Source of the DNA: Solirubrobacter soli DSM 22325
GTDB taxonomy: Bacteria > Actinomycetota > Thermoleophilia > Solirubrobacterales > Solirubrobacteraceae
Reading direction: 5' to 3'
Assembly: GCF_000423665.1 (NCBI RefSeq)
Contig: NZ_KE384071.1
Coordinates: forward strand, 248,001-312,000
Length of the DNA stretch: 64,000 nt
In this document: in pieces, positions 60,437 through 64,000 of the stretch
Numbering within the stretch: position 1 is the stretch's first letter
Layout: every line of letters starts with the position of its first letter
The notes under the pieces: generated by a model
What the model was told of the DNA's origin: nothing
Seen by the model: only the letters and a program-made list of their open reading frames with translations
The model's database searches: none
Translations under genes and position numbers: made by a program

Positions 60437-61165
60437 ATGGTGTTCCGCGTGCGCTGCTACGTCGAACCGAGCCCCGCGGGCGGCTACTTCGTGCGTCTGC
60501 GCGGGGAGTCGGCGCCGCTCTCGCGCCACGACACCGAGGAGGAGGCCGAAGCGGCCGCGGCGGCGTACGAACGCGGGCTGGCGCGCCGCGACACGGGCGA
60601 GTACGTGACCTTGCGCGACGGCGCCGAGGTGCTCGTGCGCGCGGTGCAGCCGGAGGACAAGCCGCTGTTCGTCGCGGGCTGGTCGCGCCTGTCCGACGAG
60701 TCGGTCTACAAGCGCTTCCTCGTGTCCCGCGACTCCCTCTCGGTCGACGAGTTGGCGTTCTTCACCGAGATCGACCACGTCGACCACGAGGCGATCGGGG
60801 CGCTGGACCTGGCGTCGGGCGAGGCGGTCGGCGTGGCGCGCTACGTGCGCGATCGCGGCCGCCCGCACGTCGCCGAGGCCGCGGTCACGGTCGTCGACGC
60901 GTGGCAGCACCGCGGGCTCGGCGGCAAGCTGCTGCGCCGCCTCTGCGCGCGGGCCACCGAGAACCGCATCCGCGTCTTCACCGCGTCCCTGTTCGCCTCC
61001 AACGACGCGATGCTGACGCTCTTCGAGGGCCTCGGCGAGGTCAAAGTGACCCGCCGTGACGGGCCGACACTGGAGATCGACGTCGAGTTGCCGGTCGAGC
61101 TGCCGACGCTCGAGCACACGCTGCGCGAGGCCGCCGCGGGCCGCGTCCGGGGGCGGCACGCGTGA
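60437..61165 (+). CDS. GNAT-family N-acetyltransferase
   Basis: A 242-residue protein. An N-terminal extension of about 55 residues (VRCYVEPSPAGGYFVRLRGE) looks like a small separate beta-alpha unit. The GNAT domain runs from about 58 to 220. EAAVTVVDAWQHRGLGGKLL carries the acetyl-CoA-binding Q/R-x-x-G-x-G/A loop, and FTASLFASNDAMLTLFEGLG is the usual last helix. The family resembles the acetyltransferase domain found in protein acetyltransferases (Pat-like), so a protein substrate is possible. The stop overlaps the GTG of the fumarylacetoacetase gene, linking the two. No clear Shine-Dalgarno precedes ATG 60437. Confidence 0.85.
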   Translation: MVFRVRCYVEPSPAGGYFVRLRGESAPLSRHDTEEEAEAAAAAYERGLARRDTGEYVTLRDGAEVLVRAVQPEDKPLFVAGWSRLSDESVYKRFLVSRDSLSVDELAFFTEIDHVDHEAIGALDLASGEAVGVARYVRDRGRPHVAEAAVTVVDAWQHRGLGGKLLRRLCARATENRIRVFTASLFASNDAMLTLFEGLGEVKVTRRDGPTLEIDVELPVELPTLEHTLREAAAGRVRGRHA

Positions 61166-62181
61166 GTTTCGGGCTGGACAACCTCCCCTACGGCGTCGTC
61201 GACGGCCGCTGCGTGGTCCGCTACGGCGACGAGCTCCTCCCGCTGGAAGGCCGGCTGTTCGAGGGTCCGACGCTGAACCCGTTCCTGGCCGCGGGCCGCA
61301 ACGTCTGGGAACAGACGCGCGAGGACGTCGTCCGCCGCCTCCAATCGGGCAACGCCGACCTGCTCCCGCTCGGCACGCCGCAGCTGCCGATCGCGATCGG
61401 CGACTTCGTCGACTTCTACTCCTCGATCGAGCACGCGACCAACATCGGGCGCCGCTTCCGCCCCGAGGAGCCGCTGCTGCCCAACTACCGCCACCTGCCG
61501 ATCGGCTACCACGGTCGCGCCGGCTCGATCGTCGTGTCCGGCACGCCGATCGCCCGCCCGCACGGCCAACGCCCGAGCTTCGGTCCCACCGACGAGCTCG
61601 ACGTCGAGGTCGAGCTCGGCTTCGTCACCGGCCCGGGCAAGCCCGCGATCACGACCGCCGAGGCCGCGGACCACGTGTTCGGCTTCGTGCTGGTCAACGA
61701 CTGGAGCGCGCGCGATCTCCAGCGCTGGGAGTACCGGCCGCTCGGCCCGTTCCTGGCGAAGTCGTTCGCGACGTCGATCTCGCCGTGGATCGTCCCGCTG
61801 GCCGCGCTCGAGCCGTACCTGGTGCCCGCCCGCGAGCAGGACCCGGAGCCGCTGCCCTACCTGCGGACGCGCGGCGACTGGGCGCTCGACCTCTCCCTCG
61901 AGCTGGAGCTCAACGGGACGGTCGTGAGCCGGACGAACGCGCGCGGCCTGTATTGGACGTTCCCGCAGCTGCTCGCCCACGCGACCGTCAACGGCGCGTC
62001 CTGCCGCCCCGGCGACCTCTTCGCGAGCGGCACGATCTCCGGCCCTGACCCGGGCACGGAGGGCTCGCTGATCGAGCTCGGGCTGCCGTTCCTGGCCGAC
62101 GGCGACGAGGTCGTGATCCGGGGCGCGGCGGGCAGCGTGTCCTTCGGCGAGGTCCGCGGGACGATCGTCAGCAGCCGATGA
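61162..62181 (+). CDS. fahA: fumarylacetoacetase
   Basis: A 339-residue fumarylacetoacetate hydrolase, shorter than the human enzyme (about 419) but with both domains. It splits fumarylacetoacetate into fumarate and acetoacetate, the last step of tyrosine and homogentisate breakdown. Metal and catalytic residues are recognisable: FVDFYSSIEHATNIG carries the first metal Asp, ELDVEVELGFV the Glu pair, and VLVNDWSARDLQRWEY the next Asp. The NYRHLPIGYHGRAGS segment is diagnostic for true fumarylacetoacetase. GTG 61162 overlaps the acetyltransferase stop, and its 3' end overlaps the convergent receiver gene by 14 bases. No other tyrosine-pathway gene is in the window. Confidence 0.92.
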   Translation: MSFGLDNLPYGVVDGRCVVRYGDELLPLEGRLFEGPTLNPFLAAGRNVWEQTREDVVRRLQSGNADLLPLGTPQLPIAIGDFVDFYSSIEHATNIGRRFRPEEPLLPNYRHLPIGYHGRAGSIVVSGTPIARPHGQRPSFGPTDELDVEVELGFVTGPGKPAITTAEAADHVFGFVLVNDWSARDLQRWEYRPLGPFLAKSFATSISPWIVPLAALEPYLVPAREQDPEPLPYLRTRGDWALDLSLELELNGTVVSRTNARGLYWTFPQLLAHATVNGASCRPGDLFASGTISGPDPGTEGSLIELGLPFLADGDEVVIRGAAGSVSFGEVRGTIVSSR

Positions 62182-62530
62182 TCGCCCCGACCTCGCCCGG
62201 CAGGCTGAGCGGGTCGAACGGCTTGGCGATCACGCCGATCGCGCCGAGCGCCTTCAGGCGGTCGATGTCGGCGGCCTGGGCCTTGGCCGTGAGGAAGATC
62301 ACCGGCACCTCCTGACCGAGCACCGTGCGCAGGCGCACGAGCGTCGCCGGACCGTCGACGTCGGGCATCATCACGTCCAGCAGCACCGCGTCGGGCCGCT
62401 CGGCCGTGGCGGCGGCGACCGCCTCGCCGGCCGAGCCCGCGGCGGTCACCGTATGGCCGCCGATCCGCTCCAGCGCCATCTTCGCGATTGCCCGGATGTC
62501 CGGCTCGTCGTCGATCAGCAGGACCTTCAC
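62168..62530 (-). CDS. stand-alone response-regulator receiver domain
   Basis: The 120-residue protein is a single CheY-like receiver. The acidic pair is in LLIDDEPDI, the phospho-acceptor Asp in AVLLDVMMPD (about D52), the Thr in VIFLTAKA and the Lys in VIAKPFDP. No output domain follows, so it acts by protein contact or passes phosphate on. GTG 62530 shares GTGA with the histidine kinase stop, so the kinase and receiver are made together and are almost surely partners. Confidence 0.93.
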   Translation of the reverse strand: MKVLLIDDEPDIRAIAKMALERIGGHTVTAAGSAGEAVAAATAERPDAVLLDVMMPDVDGPATLVRLRTVLGQEVPVIFLTAKAQAADIDRLKALGAIGVIAKPFDPLSLPGEVGAIIGC

Positions 62531-64000
62531 CCACCGACCTCTTTGAGCAGCTCCACGATCCGCTTGTCCATGTCCTCCCCTGGGAGCAGGCTGAGGATCG
62601 GCACGCCGGGCTCGAGCTCGTCGAGCCCGCCCGCGTGCGAGACCACCACGGCCACGAAGGACTCCTGGGCGGCGATGAGCTTCTCCGGCGCGTCGAACGA
62701 CACGACCCGCGCGCCGTGGCGGCGCACCGCGCGGGCGAGCTCCTCGCGCGGCGCGCCGCGGCGGTCGTAGACCGCGATCGTCGCCGCGGGGCGGTGAAAC
62801 GGAAGCGTGAAGAAGAACGTCGAGCCCTCGCCGGGGGTGCTCTCGGCCCAGATCCGTCCCGCGTGCTGCTCGACGATCGCCCGCGCGATCGACAGCCCGA
62901 GCCCGGTCCCGCCCTTCTCGCGCGCGTCGGAGGCGTCGACCTGCCGGAAGCGCTCGAAGATCGTCTCCAGCTGCTCAGGGGGGATGCCGCGGCCCTTGTC
63001 GGCCACCGAGACCAGCGCGCGGTCCCCGAGGCGTGTGATGCTCGTCCGCACGCAGGTGCCCGCGGGCGAGAACTTGACGGCGTTGGCGACGAGGTTCACG
63101 AGCGCCTGCACGATCCGGTCGGCGTCGGCCATCAGCTCGAGCTCGTCGGCCTCCCAGCCGAGCTCGACGTCGGCGGCGTCGGCGACGGGCTGGACCACCC
63201 GCGCGGTCGTCGCGAGCAGCGTCGCCGGTGTGACGGGGCGCGGCTCGATGTCGACGCGGCCGGCCTGGAGCCGCTCGAGGTCCAGCGTGTCGTTGACCAG
63301 GCGCACCAGGCGATCGGTGTTGTCGCGCGCGATCCCGACCATCTCGCGCGCCTCCTGCGGCAGCTCGCCCGCGACACCCGCCTCGAGCAGCCCGAGCGAG
63401 CCGCGGATCGAGGTCAGCGGCGTGCGCAGCTCGTGCCCGACCACCGACAGCAGCTCGTCCTTGATGCGCTCGACCTCCTTGCGCTCGGTGATGTCCTCGA
63501 TCATCCCGATGCCGAGCTCCGGCCTGCCGTCCGCGTCCCGCAGCAGTGCCGCCGTCAGCGCGCCCCAGATGACCGTCCCGTCCGGGCGCACGTAGCGCTT
63601 CTCACGGCGGTAGAGCTCGCGCTGGCCGGAGAACAGCTGCTCGACCGACTCGCGGTCGCCCTCGCGGTCGTCGGGGTGCGTGACCGCGCCGATCGACAAC
63701 CCGCGCAACTCGTCGGCAGGGATGCCGACCATCCGGCTGAACGCGGCGTTGGCCTCGACGCAGCGCCCGTTGCGGTCGATCAGCGTCATCCCGATCCCCG
63801 CGTCGCGGAAGACGGCCTGGAAGCGCTGCTCGCTGCCCCGCCACGCCGCCAGCGCCTGCGAGAGCTCGCGGTGGTTGAGCTCGTCCTCGGCGATCCGGGC
63901 CAGGTCGTGCAGCAGCGCGACCTGGTCGGGGCCGAACTCGCGCGGCCCGTAGTCGACGAGGCAGATCGTCCCGACGCGATAGCCGTCGACCGTCGACAGC
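62527..64000 (-). CDS. sensor histidine kinase (GAF-PAS-HisKA-HATPase), 5' end outside window
   Basis: The frame stays open to the right edge, so the N-terminus is missing. The visible 491 residues start in the end of a GAF domain (STVDGYRVGTICLVDYGPRE). Then come a PAS domain (TLIDRNGRCVEANAAFSRMV), HisKA with the phospho-His in LLSVVGHELRTPLTSIRGS, and HATPase_c with N (LVNLVANAVKFSPAG), G1 (VADKGRGIPPEQ) and G2 (GGTGLGLSIAR) boxes. A final region of about 85 residues (ATIAVYDRRGAPREELARAV onward) resembles a receiver fold without the phospho-acceptor Asp. It is coupled to the receiver gene at 62168. No membrane helix is seen in this part. Confidence 0.9.
   Translation of the reverse strand, partial: LSTVDGYRVGTICLVDYGPREFGPDQVALLHDLARIAEDELNHRELSQALAAWRGSEQRFQAVFRDAGIGMTLIDRNGRCVEANAAFSRMVGIPADELRGLSIGAVTHPDDREGDRESVEQLFSGQRELYRREKRYVRPDGTVIWGALTAALLRDADGRPELGIGMIEDITERKEVERIKDELLSVVGHELRTPLTSIRGSLGLLEAGVAGELPQEAREMVGIARDNTDRLVRLVNDTLDLERLQAGRVDIEPRPVTPATLLATTARVVQPVADAADVELGWEADELELMADADRIVQALVNLVANAVKFSPAGTCVRTSITRLGDRALVSVADKGRGIPPEQLETIFERFRQVDASDAREKGGTGLGLSIARAIVEQHAGRIWAESTPGEGSTFFFTLPFHRPAATIAVYDRRGAPREELARAVRRHGARVVSFDAPEKLIAAQESFVAVVVSHAGGLDELEPGVPILSLLPGEDMDKRIVELLKEVGG

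Overview
The window is about 72% G+C with strong third-position G/C bias, frequent GTG and TTG starts, and genes packed with ATGA or GTGA overlaps. Soluble Ser/Thr kinases, an AfsR/SARP-type regulator, paired MMPL transporters and many very large secreted repeat proteins point to a high-GC actinobacterium. My best guess is class Thermoleophilia (Solirubrobacter/Conexibacter-like). That placement is inference; no rRNA or other phylogenetic marker is present.

Layout. (1) 1-2605: three soluble Ser/Thr protein kinases, one cut by the left edge and one with a C-terminal GAF domain. (2) 2663-8758, plus strand: a GMC oxidoreductase overlapping a small ligand-binding-like protein, two multi-pass membrane proteins and two paralogous alpha/beta hydrolases; a secreted propeller-like protein follows (8809-10749). 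(3) 18827 down to 10746, minus strand: MMPL transporter, thiolase, flavin monooxygenase-like enzyme, short-chain dehydrogenase, second MMPL transporter and an NTF2/SnoaL-like protein. (4) 18878-23800, plus strand, divergent from (3): an alpha/beta hydrolase with a Cys nucleophile, an unrecognised 478-residue protein, two small paralogous proteins and a DyP-type peroxidase. Blocks 2-4 read as one roughly 21-kb locus for oxidation and export of a lipid or sterol-like substrate. GMC, the small domain and the Cys hydrolase look like separated parts of a protein that I recall as a single fused chain in other bacteria.

(5) 23787-28487: a 1566-residue secreted propeller protein. (6) 28616-33721: a cyclic-di-GMP block, with a GAF-PAS-GGDEF-EAL protein carrying a C-terminal MerR-like helix-turn-helix, divergent from an EAL gene that overlaps a PilZ gene. 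(7) 33729-36527: a SARP/NB-ARC regulator, divergent from a short leader ORF, a long stem-loop and a giant secreted Ig-repeat protein (36736-40497). (8) 40590-48284, minus: secreted proteins (one with FG-GAP repeats) and a secreted amidase whose signal-bearing N-terminal part is in another frame.

(9) 55552 down to 48365, minus: an LVIVD-type surface protein, a LivJ-like lipoprotein, another lipoprotein, CopC-CopD, YcnI, an ECF sigma factor and its probable anti-sigma, closely packed and probably one operon. (10) 60366 down to 55677, minus: a secreted protein, a DUF3307-like membrane protein and an adenylate cyclase with two CHASE2 sensors. (11) 60437-62181, plus: GNAT acetyltransferase and fumarylacetoacetase. 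(12) 64000 down to 62168, minus: a histidine kinase (cut by the right edge) and a stand-alone receiver.

No stretch longer than about 210 bases lacks a gene. I saw no tRNA, rRNA, CRISPR array, insertion sequence or phage gene.
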